DNA of 35,171 nucleotides from Thermoactinomyces daqus. Its GTDB lineage: Bacteria; Bacillota; Bacilli; Thermoactinomycetales; Thermoactinomycetaceae. The stretch's first letter is position 1; the number at the start of each line of letters is the position of its first letter. The stretch is from positions 1-35,171 of the forward strand of contig NZ_JPST01000031.1 of the NCBI RefSeq assembly GCF_000763315.1, read 5' to 3'. Positions 8,606 through 16,196 of the stretch are shown here, one piece after another. The position numbers and the translations under genes are program-made. A model generated the notes under the pieces. The model searched no databases, was not told the origin of the DNA, and worked only from the letters and a program-made list of their open reading frames with translations.

Positions 8606-9460
8606 TTAACCTATTTTTCGGCGTCGAAATAGAAAAAGTGATTTCTTGATGAGCAAAATGAGCAAAAAGATGACGATGGAGACAAGGACGATTGTTCCGC
8701 CCGAAGCCCAATTGAGATAGTAAGCCGCAAACAGGCCGCATAATACAGCGATTTGTGCAAAGATCACCGACCAAATACAAGTCTGGCGGAAACTGTTCGT
8801 AAACTGCAAACTGGCAGCAACCGGAATGGTCATCAAAGCGGAAACGAGCAGGATGCCGACCACGCGGATCGAAGCGGCGATCACCAGGGCAACCACCACG
8901 ATAAACAAGAAATTAAGCAACCGGCGGGGAATCCCTGTCAGGAATGCATGTTCTTCATCAAAAGAAAGTGCGAATAATTCCTTGTAAAAGATAAGAAGAA
9001 AAAGAAGAACAATGCCGCTGACCACCGCCATCAACAGCAATTCCTGCCGGCCGACCGCCAGAATGCTCCCGAACAGGTAACCGGCGATGTCAACATTAAA
9101 CCCGTTCGCCGCACTGATCAGAACAACGCCCAAACCGACGCCGCCGGAGAGGATGATCGGAATGGCGATCTCCTGAAAGGTGCGGTACAGACGGCGCAGT
9201 TGTTCCACAAAGACGGAACCGATCACCGAAAAGACCATGCCCAGATAAATCGGATTGAGCCACCCGGCCCAGGCAAAATCCTTTTGCAGCAACAGCCCGG
9301 CTGCCACACCCGAGAGAGTGACATGAGACAAGGCATCGGCGATGAGGGACATTCGCCTCACCACGAGGTAAACACCGACAAGCGGGGAAATCAAGCCGAT
9401 CATAACACCCGCCAGCAATGCATTGCGCATCCATTCAAACTGAAACAGCATCTCAATCAT
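8606..9460 (-). CDS. znuB: Zinc ABC transporter permease ZnuB
   Basis: The 284-residue membrane protein of the ABC-3 family has about eight helices. It carries the conserved GVYLVVRRMSLIADALSHVTLSG segment early and NWASGGTIVLVS near the end. It forms the zinc channel with ZnuC. ATG 9460 is the first possible start, because an in-frame TAG lies just upstream. Its SD (AGGAGGG, 9491-9497) is 30 bases away, and a 20-base hairpin fills the gap, which makes translation of this gene unusual. Confidence 0.93.
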   Translation of the reverse strand: MIEMLFQFEWMRNALLAGVMIGLISPLVGVYLVVRRMSLIADALSHVTLSGVAAGLLLQKDFAWAGWLNPIYLGMVFSVIGSVFVEQLRRLYRTFQEIAIPIILSGGVGLGVVLISAANGFNVDIAGYLFGSILAVGRQELLLMAVVSGIVLLFLLIFYKELFALSFDEEHAFLTGIPRRLLNFLFIVVVALVIAASIRVVGILLVSALMTIPVAASLQFTNSFRQTCIWSVIFAQIAVLCGLFAAYYLNWASGGTIVLVSIVIFLLILLIKKSLFLFRRRKIG

Positions 9461-9469
9461 AGCGAAAAG

Positions 9470-9497
9470 AGTGCCCGGATCCCGGCACTACCCTCCT
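9470..9497 (-). promoter_or_regulatory. SD separated from the znuB start by a hairpin
   Basis: On the minus strand AGGAGGG is followed by one base, then AGTGCCGGGATCCGGGCACT (9489-9470), then nine bases and ATG. AGTGCC pairs with GGCACT, with an inner GGATCC. When folded, the hairpin leaves an effective SD spacing of about 10. CTCTTTT after the stem could also make it a weak attenuator between znuC and znuB. Confidence 0.6.
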
Positions 9498-9519
9498 ATC
9501 CAATTTTGAATTTACCTTT

Positions 9520-10275
9520 TTAGTGTCCGTGGCTGACCAATTGGATCTCATGCCCGTAAGTGGCAGACAAGATCTCTGTTTGCTTGCGCTCAAATTCGTC
9601 CGGCCGACCGTGGAAGGTAAGCCGTTTATTCAGGCACGCCACCCGGTCGACATGAGAAGAGAGGACACTGAGATCGTGCGTCACCATGAGCAAAGTCAAT
9701 CCTTCCTCCCGGTGCAAGACGGCCAGCAGGTCATAAAACTGTGCCGTCGATTTGGCATCGATTCCCACTGTCGGCTCATCCAGCACCAACAGCCGGGGAT
9801 CGGATACCAATGCTCTGGCAATAAAGGCGCGTTGCTGCTGCCCGCCGGACAGTTTGCCGATGTTCTGATCCCGAAACGCCGATAACCCTACTTGGTCAAT
9901 CACTTCCTCCACCTTTTCCCAGTCCTGCTTTTTCATGCGGCGAAATAATCCGAGTGAACCATACAGCCCGGAAGCAACCACTTCTCTTACCGTCGCGGGG
10001 AATCCGCTGTTAAAGCTGTTCGATTTTTGCGAAACGTATCCGATTCGGCTACGTTCCCCGAGCGTGCGAACCGGCTGGCCGAAGAGGAGCACCTCACCTG
10101 CCTGCGGCTTCAACAAACCGAGAATGCATTTGACCAGAGTGGATTTTCCCGAACCGTTCGGTCCGACAATCCCAAGGAACTCCCCTTGTTTCACCGTCAA
10201 ATCAATTCCGTCCAACACTGCCTGTTCCTCATAAGAATAATGGAGATTTTTGATTTCAACCACATTTTCTCTCAT
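9520..10275 (-). CDS. znuC: Zinc ABC transporter ATP-binding protein ZnuC
   Basis: The 251-residue ATPase has Walker A GPNGSGKST (about residue 38), Q-loop GYVSQKSN, signature LSGGQQQRAF, Walker B LLVLDEPT with VGID, and H-loop VTHD. It powers zinc import through ZnuB. The start ATG overlaps the znuA stop by four bases (ATGA), so the two are translationally coupled. Confidence 0.95.
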   Translation of the reverse strand: MRENVVEIKNLHYSYEEQAVLDGIDLTVKQGEFLGIVGPNGSGKSTLVKCILGLLKPQAGEVLLFGQPVRTLGERSRIGYVSQKSNSFNSGFPATVREVVASGLYGSLGLFRRMKKQDWEKVEEVIDQVGLSAFRDQNIGKLSGGQQQRAFIARALVSDPRLLVLDEPTVGIDAKSTAQFYDLLAVLHREEGLTLLMVTHDLSVLSSHVDRVACLNKRLTFHGRPDEFERKQTEILSATYGHEIQLVSHGH

Positions 10276-11213
10276 CGGGATACGCCCAGAGCTTTGGCCA
10301 AATTTATCTTATTCTCCTCCATGAGGGAGAAATAATCTTTCCCCTGGGCTTTTTCCTCCTTTGTCAGTCCTTCGATCGGATTGAGCACACCCGCTTCTGC
10401 TTTTACATCCCGCTTCACCACTTCCGCAATCTTCCCGCTCACCAGCGTCTCAAACAGGATGACATGAATATGGTGTGCCCGCAGCTGCTGAATAATTTGT
10501 TCCAACTCCCGCGGACTCGGTTCATCCTCCGGAGAAAGTCCGGAAACCGCCAGCTGATGGAGTCCGTACCGTTTGGCCAGATAACCGAAAGCGGCGTGGG
10601 AAACGGCAAACTCCTTCTGCGGCGCCTTATCGGCCAACTCTTTGAATTCCTGATTCAACCGGTCAAAGCGCCGGGCCAGCTGCTCGTAATTTTTCTCATA
10701 ATCAGCACGGTGTTTGGGATCTTTGGCAATCAGAGCGTCGCGGATCGCCAAGGCTTCCTGTTTGGCAAGCACCGGATCCAGCCATACATGCGGGTCACGT
10801 GAACTTCCCGAGTGGCCATCTCCTTGCTTCCCTTCCTCCTCCGGGGATAATAAACGAATGTGCCGGGTTGCATTGACCACTTCCGTCTTCTCCGGATCCA
10901 GGGACTGTTTCACCTTCTCCGCGTAAGGGTCAAGACCCGCCCCGTTATAGATGAAGAGATCAGACTGGCTAAGCAGCATCAAATCCCGGGGCTTGAGATC
11001 GTAATCGTGCGGCTCCACTCCCGGCGGAACCAGATTGGTCACTTGTACATGGGAGCCCCCGATCTTCTCGGTAAAATCCTCCAATGGATAAATACTTGTG
11101 ACCACTTGCATTTTTCCTGACGGAGCCCCAACGTTTCCACTCTTGCCACAACCGGACAATATGAGGGTGAATACCGACCCAAGCATCAAAATCGACAACC
11201 ATTTTTTTCGCAT
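10272..11213 (-). CDS. znuA: Zinc-binding lipoprotein ZnuA
   Basis: This cluster A-I solute-binding lipoprotein delivers zinc to ZnuBC. ATG 11213 (MRKKWLSILMLG) follows GGTGGAG at good distance and yields a signal peptide ending in lipobox LSGC, with C22 as the lipidated cysteine. Metal ligands are visible in EPHDYDLKP, DPHVWLDP and SHAAFGYL, with a short His/Asp-containing loop (EGKQGDGHSG) before the second. The open frame extends 32 codons upstream, but that part has no SD and reaches the -10 box. First gene of znuA-znuC-znuB-zur. Confidence 0.95.
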   Translation of the reverse strand: MRKKWLSILMLGSVFTLILSGCGKSGNVGAPSGKMQVVTSIYPLEDFTEKIGGSHVQVTNLVPPGVEPHDYDLKPRDLMLLSQSDLFIYNGAGLDPYAEKVKQSLDPEKTEVVNATRHIRLLSPEEEGKQGDGHSGSSRDPHVWLDPVLAKQEALAIRDALIAKDPKHRADYEKNYEQLARRFDRLNQEFKELADKAPQKEFAVSHAAFGYLAKRYGLHQLAVSGLSPEDEPSPRELEQIIQQLRAHHIHVILFETLVSGKIAEVVKRDVKAEAGVLNPIEGLTKEEKAQGKDYFSLMEENKINLAKALGVSR

Positions 11214-11307
11214 AAAAACTCCACCTTTAAACAGATTAATTCCGATTCCGGTGATCTGTAGCCATTTCCGGTCAGAAGGGCTCCCCACCCTGTCAAACTT
11301 CCTACTC

Positions 11308-11336
11308 ATTATATACCGATGCCTGGTAATTGTAAA
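11308..11336 (-). promoter_or_regulatory. Promoter of the znuACB-zur operon
   Basis: The -35 box is TTTACA (11331-11336) and the -10 box TATAAT (11308-11313), 17 bases apart. The -35 box overlaps the Zur operator. Confidence 0.8.
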
Positions 11337-11354
11337 TCGTAAATATTACGATTT
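11334..11354. promoter_or_regulatory. Zur box
   Basis: AAATCGTAA and TTACGATTT form a perfect 9-bp inverted repeat around ATA. This matches the Bacillus Zur operator core (TCGTAATNATTACGA) closely. It covers the upstream edge of the -35 box, so bound Zur would block RNA polymerase. The rest of the gap to about 11588 shows no clear signal. Confidence 0.88.
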
Positions 11355-11588
11355 AGAAAGGTGATAAGGTTATTTATCATTGATAGATAATCCGCTCCCT
11401 TATTCTTCATTAGTTTCGGCGTGAAAGACTGAAAATATAAAAGAAAGCATTCCGTCTTTCTCCTCACAAACCGGAGATGAAACTCACGATGTCAGAATAA
11501 AGAAAGGTATGTCAGACAAAACGCAGAATCGCAAAATGAATTCTCACTTTTACAGATTCACGTCGGCTATTATCGTATGATTGAGTGC

Positions 11589-11636
11589 CAAAAAAAATCA
11601 GGCTCCCCAAGATAAAAAGGAAAGCCTGATTTTTTT
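11589..11636. terminator. Terminator after yhgE
   Basis: AAATCAGGCT on one side pairs with AGCCTGATTT on the other, flanked by A and T runs on both strands. It serves the minus-strand yhgE gene and may work in both directions. Confidence 0.8.
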
Positions 11637-11638
11637 GC

Positions 11639-13702
11639 TTATGCATTTTTCAATTTGAGAATCGCCTTTTTCATCATCGGTTTGCCCAGGCGGAGATGAA
11701 TTTGCGTCACCGCCAGGGAGAAGGCCAGCACAATCAGCAACAGAATGAGGTCATGAACGATCACCTGTACATTCCCGTTAGTTAGCGCCATCCGCAAACC
11801 CTGAACCGTGTAGGTCATCGGCAAGTAGGGATGAATGCTTTTAAAGAAGGATGGCAACAGCTCGACCGGATAGGTTCCTCCGCTGGACGCCAACTGCAAC
11901 ATCAAAATGATAATCGACAGAAAACGTCCCACGTTTCCCAGGAGCGCGACCAACATTTGGTTGATGCCGATAAAGGTGACGGACATCACCAGCGCAAACA
12001 GGATAAACCACCCCGGCCGCACCGGTTTGAGATCAAGCGCAAACATCAGTACGGAAGTGAGGATGGCCGCCTGACCCAGTCCGATCAGTCCTCCCGCTGT
12101 CAGCGATAACGGTTCCCCTTTGTCCTTCAGGACGCGGTACAGGTCGACAATGGTAAACAAGAGCATGGCCCCGACCCAGAGAGAAAGCGAGATGAAATAA
12201 GGTGCAAACCCTGTCGCATAGTTCGGAACCGGATGAAGGGAAGTTTCTTTCACCCGCACCGGATCGGAAATCACTTCTTCCTTTTTGCCAGCGCCTTGCA
12301 GCTCGTTTTTCGCTTTCTGCACACCCTCATTCAAACCGTCCGCCAACTGCGCTTGCCCTTGCCCGATTTTCTCCAGCCCGCCGGCCAACTGCTCCGAGCC
12401 CGCTTTTAACTTTTTCACTCCTGCCAGCATCTGGTTTTGACCGTCCGCCAACTTGCCGGCTCCCGCAGCCAATGCGTTCACGCCGTCAACCAGTCGGTTC
12501 GCATCGCTTCGCATTTGCTTGATTTTCGCCACTTCACGATCAAATTGATCGGTCATTTTTTGCGAACGATCGGCGATTTGCCGGCGCAGGCTTACAATTC
12601 GGGACCAATCCTTTTCGATCTCGGGCAGTTTGGCCTGAACGGAATTCAACTTTCCGCTGGTTTCCGCCTGATAATGGCCAGCTTGCGCGAGCGATTCCTT
12701 CAATTTGGCAAAATCGCGGTCTGCCGCCAAATCGGGATGCTGGCGCACCAATTGGTCAAGATAAGCTTGCGATGCTTCCAGCCCCTGTTTTTCTTTTTGC
12801 GAAGAAAAGGAAGCTTGCTCTGCATTTTGTTTCAGCATTGCCGTGGTTGTACCCGGATCTGGAAGCGGCTGTTCCGCCAGTTGCTGAATCACCGTATTGA
12901 CTTGGTGAACAAAGGATTGTGCTTCATCGATCTTCTTCCAAGGCAACTGATTGATTTGCTCCTTCGCTTGAGCCACATGCTGATGCAATTCGTTCAGCCC
13001 GGCCAGCATGCGAAGCTGTCCCTTTTCCATTTCCACAGCCGCCGCCTGAAGCTTTCTCAGTCCATCGGTCATTCTCCCCGCTCCAGCTGCCGCCTCACCC
13101 GTTTTTTCCGCCAACTGGCCGGCCCCGTCGGCAGCTTTGGCCAAATCCCGGGTGGAATTGGCCAGCGAATCAAATATCGCCTTGACGTAGACATGGGTCA
13201 GTTTTTCATCGAGGTTTTTGACCAGCGTTTTTTGAATCGAATCGCCGATTTTTTCGGTCAGGTAGTTATTGCTCTCATCATGGACATACTCCAGTTCCCC
13301 TTTGAGCGGCTCGGGACTGCTTACGGATACGGCCTTGGCTGAAAATTGACGGGGAATCACGATTCCGAGGTAATACTCCCCGTTCGCCAATCCTTGATTC
13401 ATTCTTTCACGGGAGACAAATTCCCATTTCACTGTGTGATCTTTTCGCAGTTCATCGACCAGGTCAGCACCGGCATGAACCGGTTCACCATCTTGCACCG
13501 CCCCCCGGTCCTCATTCACCACCGCCACCGGCAGCTTATTCAAATTGGCGTAAGGGTCATAAAAGGCTGATAAATAAATAAAACTGTAGACGAGCGGAAT
13601 CAACAAAATTCCGATCAGCGCCAGACGCATCGGCTTGTTTGCCCAAAGACGCCGCAAATCGTCGGTGGCGTTGAAGCCGAAGGTATGAGGTTTCGCCCTC
13701 AT
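11639..13702 (-). CDS. yhgE: YhgE/Pip family membrane protein
   Basis: The protein of about 687 residues has an N-terminal helix (LALIGILLIPLVYSFIYL), then YDPYANLNKLPVAVVNEDRG, typical of YhgE/Pip. A long extracellular coiled-coil region (residues 200-490) contains repeated AxGAGxLxDG heptads. Five C-terminal helices resemble ABC-2 permeases. Relatives include phage-infection protein Pip and YueB, a phage SPP1 receptor; the cellular role is unclear. ATG 13702 (MRAKPHTFGF) has GGGAGGGG upstream and is preferred over a start 69 bases earlier. A palindromic operator sits between it and the upstream TetR gene. Confidence 0.88.
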   Translation of the reverse strand: MRAKPHTFGFNATDDLRRLWANKPMRLALIGILLIPLVYSFIYLSAFYDPYANLNKLPVAVVNEDRGAVQDGEPVHAGADLVDELRKDHTVKWEFVSRERMNQGLANGEYYLGIVIPRQFSAKAVSVSSPEPLKGELEYVHDESNNYLTEKIGDSIQKTLVKNLDEKLTHVYVKAIFDSLANSTRDLAKAADGAGQLAEKTGEAAAGAGRMTDGLRKLQAAAVEMEKGQLRMLAGLNELHQHVAQAKEQINQLPWKKIDEAQSFVHQVNTVIQQLAEQPLPDPGTTTAMLKQNAEQASFSSQKEKQGLEASQAYLDQLVRQHPDLAADRDFAKLKESLAQAGHYQAETSGKLNSVQAKLPEIEKDWSRIVSLRRQIADRSQKMTDQFDREVAKIKQMRSDANRLVDGVNALAAGAGKLADGQNQMLAGVKKLKAGSEQLAGGLEKIGQGQAQLADGLNEGVQKAKNELQGAGKKEEVISDPVRVKETSLHPVPNYATGFAPYFISLSLWVGAMLLFTIVDLYRVLKDKGEPLSLTAGGLIGLGQAAILTSVLMFALDLKPVRPGWFILFALVMSVTFIGINQMLVALLGNVGRFLSIIILMLQLASSGGTYPVELLPSFFKSIHPYLPMTYTVQGLRMALTNGNVQVIVHDLILLLIVLAFSLAVTQIHLRLGKPMMKKAILKLKNA

Positions 13703-13730
13703 CGGCCGCACCCCTCCCATCGCATTATGA

Positions 13731-13744
13731 ACTGACTGGTCAGT
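13731..13744. promoter_or_regulatory. Probable TetR operator upstream of yhgE
   Basis: ACTGAC-TG-GTCAGT is an inverted repeat of two perfect 6-bp arms, 29 bases upstream of the yhgE start and 48 bases after the TetR gene. It is a likely binding site for that regulator. Confidence 0.6.
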
Positions 13745-13791
13745 ACAAAAATAATAACTCTCCCCCTGCAAAATTGCAAGAGAAGAGCAGC

Positions 13792-14394
13792 CTAATATTG
13801 CGACGATTTTGTTATACTTCCGAGCAGAATCTGATGCAGGGTGGAAATCATGACGGGTGATGCTTCCTCAATCTCCTGCTCTGTCAACTCATCCAAACTG
13901 TAGATCTTTTGCAATACGACAAAACTGGCCGACCCAAAAATGCTGTTCGCCACTTCCTGCGGCTGACTGATGAAAAACTCCCCGCACTCCATTCCTCTGA
14001 TCAACACCGCTTCGATTAACCCGAGATAGTCGCGGACTTTCAAACGAAACTGCCGCTGCCGTTCCTTCGTTCCAAATGCTTCATTGATCAAGAGTTTGGC
14101 CAGCTTGCTGTTTTGCACGAAAAACTGAACATGGCTGGCGATCAATGCTTTTAGCTGTTCCGTCGGTGACTCGTGCAAATCCACATTTCTCCGCGCACAG
14201 TCGATCAGCTTCTGCATTCCCTCATTCATCAGCCCGATAAACATTTCTTCCTTGCTCTTAAAATGGTAATAGATCGTACCTTTCGCAACCCCCGCCACCT
14301 GCGCGATATCATCCATCTTGGCCTGGTCAAATCCACTTTCGGCAAAAACCTCAACAGCTGCTTGAAAAATCATATCCACTTTTTCGTGACGCAT
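13792..14394 (-). CDS. TetR/AcrR family transcriptional regulator (YhgD-like)
   Basis: The 200-residue protein begins with a TetR-type HTH (residues 8-50, MDDIAQVAGVAKGTIYYHFKSKEEMF) followed by an all-helical ligand domain. It precedes yhgE in the same direction, as in Bacillus yhgD-yhgE. It probably represses yhgE, and maybe itself, from the palindrome at 13731. The ligand is unknown. The start is ATG 14394; GGAGGATCGGA lies just upstream. Confidence 0.88.
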   Translation of the reverse strand: MRHEKVDMIFQAAVEVFAESGFDQAKMDDIAQVAGVAKGTIYYHFKSKEEMFIGLMNEGMQKLIDCARRNVDLHESPTEQLKALIASHVQFFVQNSKLAKLLINEAFGTKERQRQFRLKVRDYLGLIEAVLIRGMECGEFFISQPQEVANSIFGSASFVVLQKIYSLDELTEQEIEEASPVMISTLHQILLGSITKSSQY

Positions 14395-14543
14395 TCCGAT
14401 CCTCCAAAAATATCCTGTCTTTACAGAGAGACTACATTCAGTATAAAGGATGTAAGGGTTTTTATGAAGCTTTCAAAAGACATTTTCCAGTTTTCAAATG
14501 CAATGCAACAGAAAAGTTCTTATTTTATCAATGGTATCAGGAC

Positions 14544-14593
14544 TTTTCCACAGACATATCCACATATCCACAACTTTATCCACAGTATCCACA
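14544..14593 (+). promoter_or_regulatory. DnaA-box cluster I
   Basis: Five 9-mers lie head to tail: TTTTCCACA (14544), ATATCCACA (14556), ATATCCACA (14564), TTATCCACA (14576, exact consensus) and GTATCCACA (14585). Such clusters outside oriC titrate DnaA and restrain initiation or control nearby genes in Bacillus. Which role applies here is inference. Confidence 0.7.
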
Positions 14594-14604
14594 ATATATT
14601 GTGG
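14589..14604. repeat. 16-bp perfect palindrome next to the DnaA boxes
   Basis: CCACAATATATTGTGG is fully self-complementary and overlaps the last DnaA box, so it could be a dimeric regulator site. Confidence 0.7.
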
Positions 14605-14778
14605 TCATTCTCATAACCCTTCCGATGGGATGCCTACCAATTGCTTTTTTTCTCTGTCCCGCCCCCTGCCCCCGCTAATCGTAATAACGCAGTTGTAACT
14701 TATTCCTCATATGAAGTATCTAATCTTATATTCGTATATTAAGCATGAATTTGGGGAACTTGCCAATGTATGCAAGGC

Positions 14779-14807
14779 AAAAAAAAATAACTGCCATACA
14801 GACAGTT
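14779..14807 (-). terminator. Terminator after the 192-residue hypothetical gene
   Basis: On the minus strand AACTGTC pairs with GGCAGTT around TGTAT, followed by ATTTTTTTTT. Confidence 0.8.
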
Positions 14808-14830
14808 CACCGTACGTTTTGTATTGAAAC

Positions 14831-15409
14831 TTATACAGGCATAGCACTGCTTTTTTGCAATATGTATTGGTGAAACTCCGTCAGTTGACGGTAACTGTTC
14901 ACGGGAACCCGCAGCCGGTCTTCCAAGCCTATGCGCACAAACATCCCCTCGTCTTTCGCTTCCTGGAAGGGGTATTGTTCAAGCAACCAAAGCGCATTTT
15001 CCAAAAAATCGGCCACGCCCGAACCAAAATAACAGCCGCAATAACCCATACCGACTTTTTGTTTTTTCATCCGCTGATACGCTTCAATGTTCCCGTTGCG
15101 TTTTTCCGTCATCATCCGTACGTAGAAGTCAACTGATTTCGGCGGAAATCCCAGTGTAATCCCAAGGACGCGGTCAATCTCGCCTTTTGTAAACCCGGTC
15201 CGCTCCATGTCCGCTCGGAAACGGGTACGCAACGCTTCATCCTGAAAGAATAAATAAAATGCCTTTCCGTCAAGCAAATCATACGCCTTGTCGTCAACAT
15301 ACGGATATTTTGCCAACAACGTATCCAATTTTTCCGTGGTGTACTTGTGGTTCGGAACCTCCAAAAATGCGGGTTTGTACCCTTTCAAAAAAGCGTCTAC
15401 CGTTTTCAT
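14831..15409 (-). CDS. Hypothetical protein, 192 residues
   Basis: The start is ATG 15409 with AAGGAG eight bases upstream, and a terminator follows. The protein is soluble and rich in charged and aromatic residues. It shows a GYCGCYFGSG stretch near residue 125 that could be a functional loop, and a repeated RTRFRADMERTGF-type helical region before it. I do not recognise the family. It follows a small zinc-ribbon gene on the same strand, but a terminator separates them, so they are probably independent units. Confidence 0.65.
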   Translation of the reverse strand: MKTVDAFLKGYKPAFLEVPNHKYTTEKLDTLLAKYPYVDDKAYDLLDGKAFYLFFQDEALRTRFRADMERTGFTKGEIDRVLGITLGFPPKSVDFYVRMMTEKRNGNIEAYQRMKKQKVGMGYCGCYFGSGVADFLENALWLLEQYPFQEAKDEGMFVRIGLEDRLRVPVNSYRQLTEFHQYILQKSSAMPV

Positions 15410-15474
15410 TGGCTCGACTCCTTGTGCATGGATGCTAATACCTATTCCATATCATAACGACTATTCCTTGTGTC

Positions 15475-15508
15475 AAAAAAGAAAACACCCGCAAAAAGCG
15501 CGGGCGCC
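15475..15508 (-). terminator. Terminator after the zinc-ribbon gene
   Basis: On the minus strand CGCCCGC pairs with GCGGGTG around a T-rich loop, followed by TTTTCTTTTTT. Confidence 0.75.
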
Positions 15509-15513
15509 TGAGC

Positions 15514-15645
15514 TTAGCCGTCATACTCTTCGTAACCACATTCGCTACAAACTACGTAGCCGTCCTTCGTTTTCTGCAACTCCCCTTCACCGCAACGCGG
15601 GCACCTTTCATAAGAGATCGCCAACCACTCAAATATGTTAAGCAT
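15514..15645 (-). CDS. Small zinc-ribbon protein, 43 residues
   Basis: ATG 15645 follows AGGAGG at optimal spacing. The product starts MLNIFEWLAISYERCPRCG and continues to a second CSECGYEEYDG knuckle, so two CxxC pairs (CPRC, CSEC) form a rubredoxin/TFIIB-like zinc ribbon. A terminator follows. Single-ribbon proteins of this size are common in Bacillales, with unknown partners. The 250 bases upstream hold no other clear feature. Confidence 0.75.
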   Translation of the reverse strand: MLNIFEWLAISYERCPRCGEGELQKTKDGYVVCSECGYEEYDG

Positions 15646-15897
15646 ACCGGATGCCTCCTGAAGATTTGATCTGCTGTATTCGGTGACGTGGTCGAGGTTA
15701 TATTTTACGTATATTCTTATTCTTATGAATTAGACAACGGAAGTCAACGGATTTATACAGAATTTTTTTATAATTAACTTCATTTCTATTCTCGGTCATC
15801 TGGCAAGGTCGCCTGATCTGCTATATACTTACACAAAGCCAATCCGGCAGGACGCTTGCATAAACGATTTTCAATCCGCATTTTTGCTTCCGTTTTC

Positions 15898-15945
15898 ACC
15901 CATAAAAATAACCGCCTTTCTTCCCGTGTGTCACACGGTTTAGGC
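15898..15945 (-). terminator. Terminator of tRNA-Arg
   Basis: On the minus strand GCCGCC(T) pairs with (A)GGCGGT, enclosing an inner CCGTG/CACGG stem; TTATTTTTAT follows. Just upstream, 15957-15987 holds another imperfect inverted repeat with CGCGG/CCGCG ends. Confidence 0.7.
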
Positions 15946-15998
15946 GGCAGGGAACCACGCGGTTTAAATCAGCGGTTAAATCCGCGTCATTACCAGGT

Positions 15999-16075
15999 TG
16001 GCGCACCCGAGAGGACTCGAACCTCCGACACGCGGTTTAGGAAACCGCTGCTCTATCCTGCTGAGCTACGGGCGC
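15999..16075 (-). tRNA. tRNA-Arg(CCU)
   Basis: On the minus strand this is a 77-nt cloverleaf. Acceptor GCGCCCG pairs with CGGGTGC, the discriminator is G and CCA is encoded. Anticodon stem GCGGT/ACCGC encloses loop TTCCTAA, giving anticodon CCU (AGG codons). The T arm is GGAGGTTCGAGTCCTC. Confidence 0.96.
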
Positions 16076-16093
16076 ATAAAATTTCTTTATAAA

Positions 16094-16122
16094 ATTATAC
16101 ATGAAGAGCGTTCCGTCCGCAA
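16094..16122 (-). promoter_or_regulatory. Promoter of tRNA-Arg
   Basis: The -35 box is TTGCGG (16117-16122) and the -10 box TATAAT (16094-16099), with a 17-base spacer, about 20 bases before the tRNA 5' end. Confidence 0.75.
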
Positions 16123-16142
16123 CCTCTTCCCCTGCGATGATG

Positions 16143-16186
16143 ACAAAAGAAGCAGGATTCCTGCCGGAAGGACCCGCTTCTTTTGT
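16143..16186. terminator. Terminator after asnO
   Basis: On the minus strand AAAAGAAGCGGGTCC pairs imperfectly with a downstream AATCCTGCTTCTTTT; T-rich ends occur on both strands. Confidence 0.7.
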
Positions 16187-16196
16187 TTTGATGGTT

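Larger units (their letters stand above)
14395..14778. other. Noncoding gap with a DnaA-box cluster
   Basis: No gene is visible in this stretch. It contains five DnaA-type boxes in one orientation (14544-14593) and a 16-bp palindrome (14589-14604). The flanks are AT-rich with no clear promoter. Confidence 0.6.

Noticed and set aside
12437-13342. 301-residue plus-strand frame
   Set aside because: Antisense of the coiled-coil part of yhgE; no SD and no domain.
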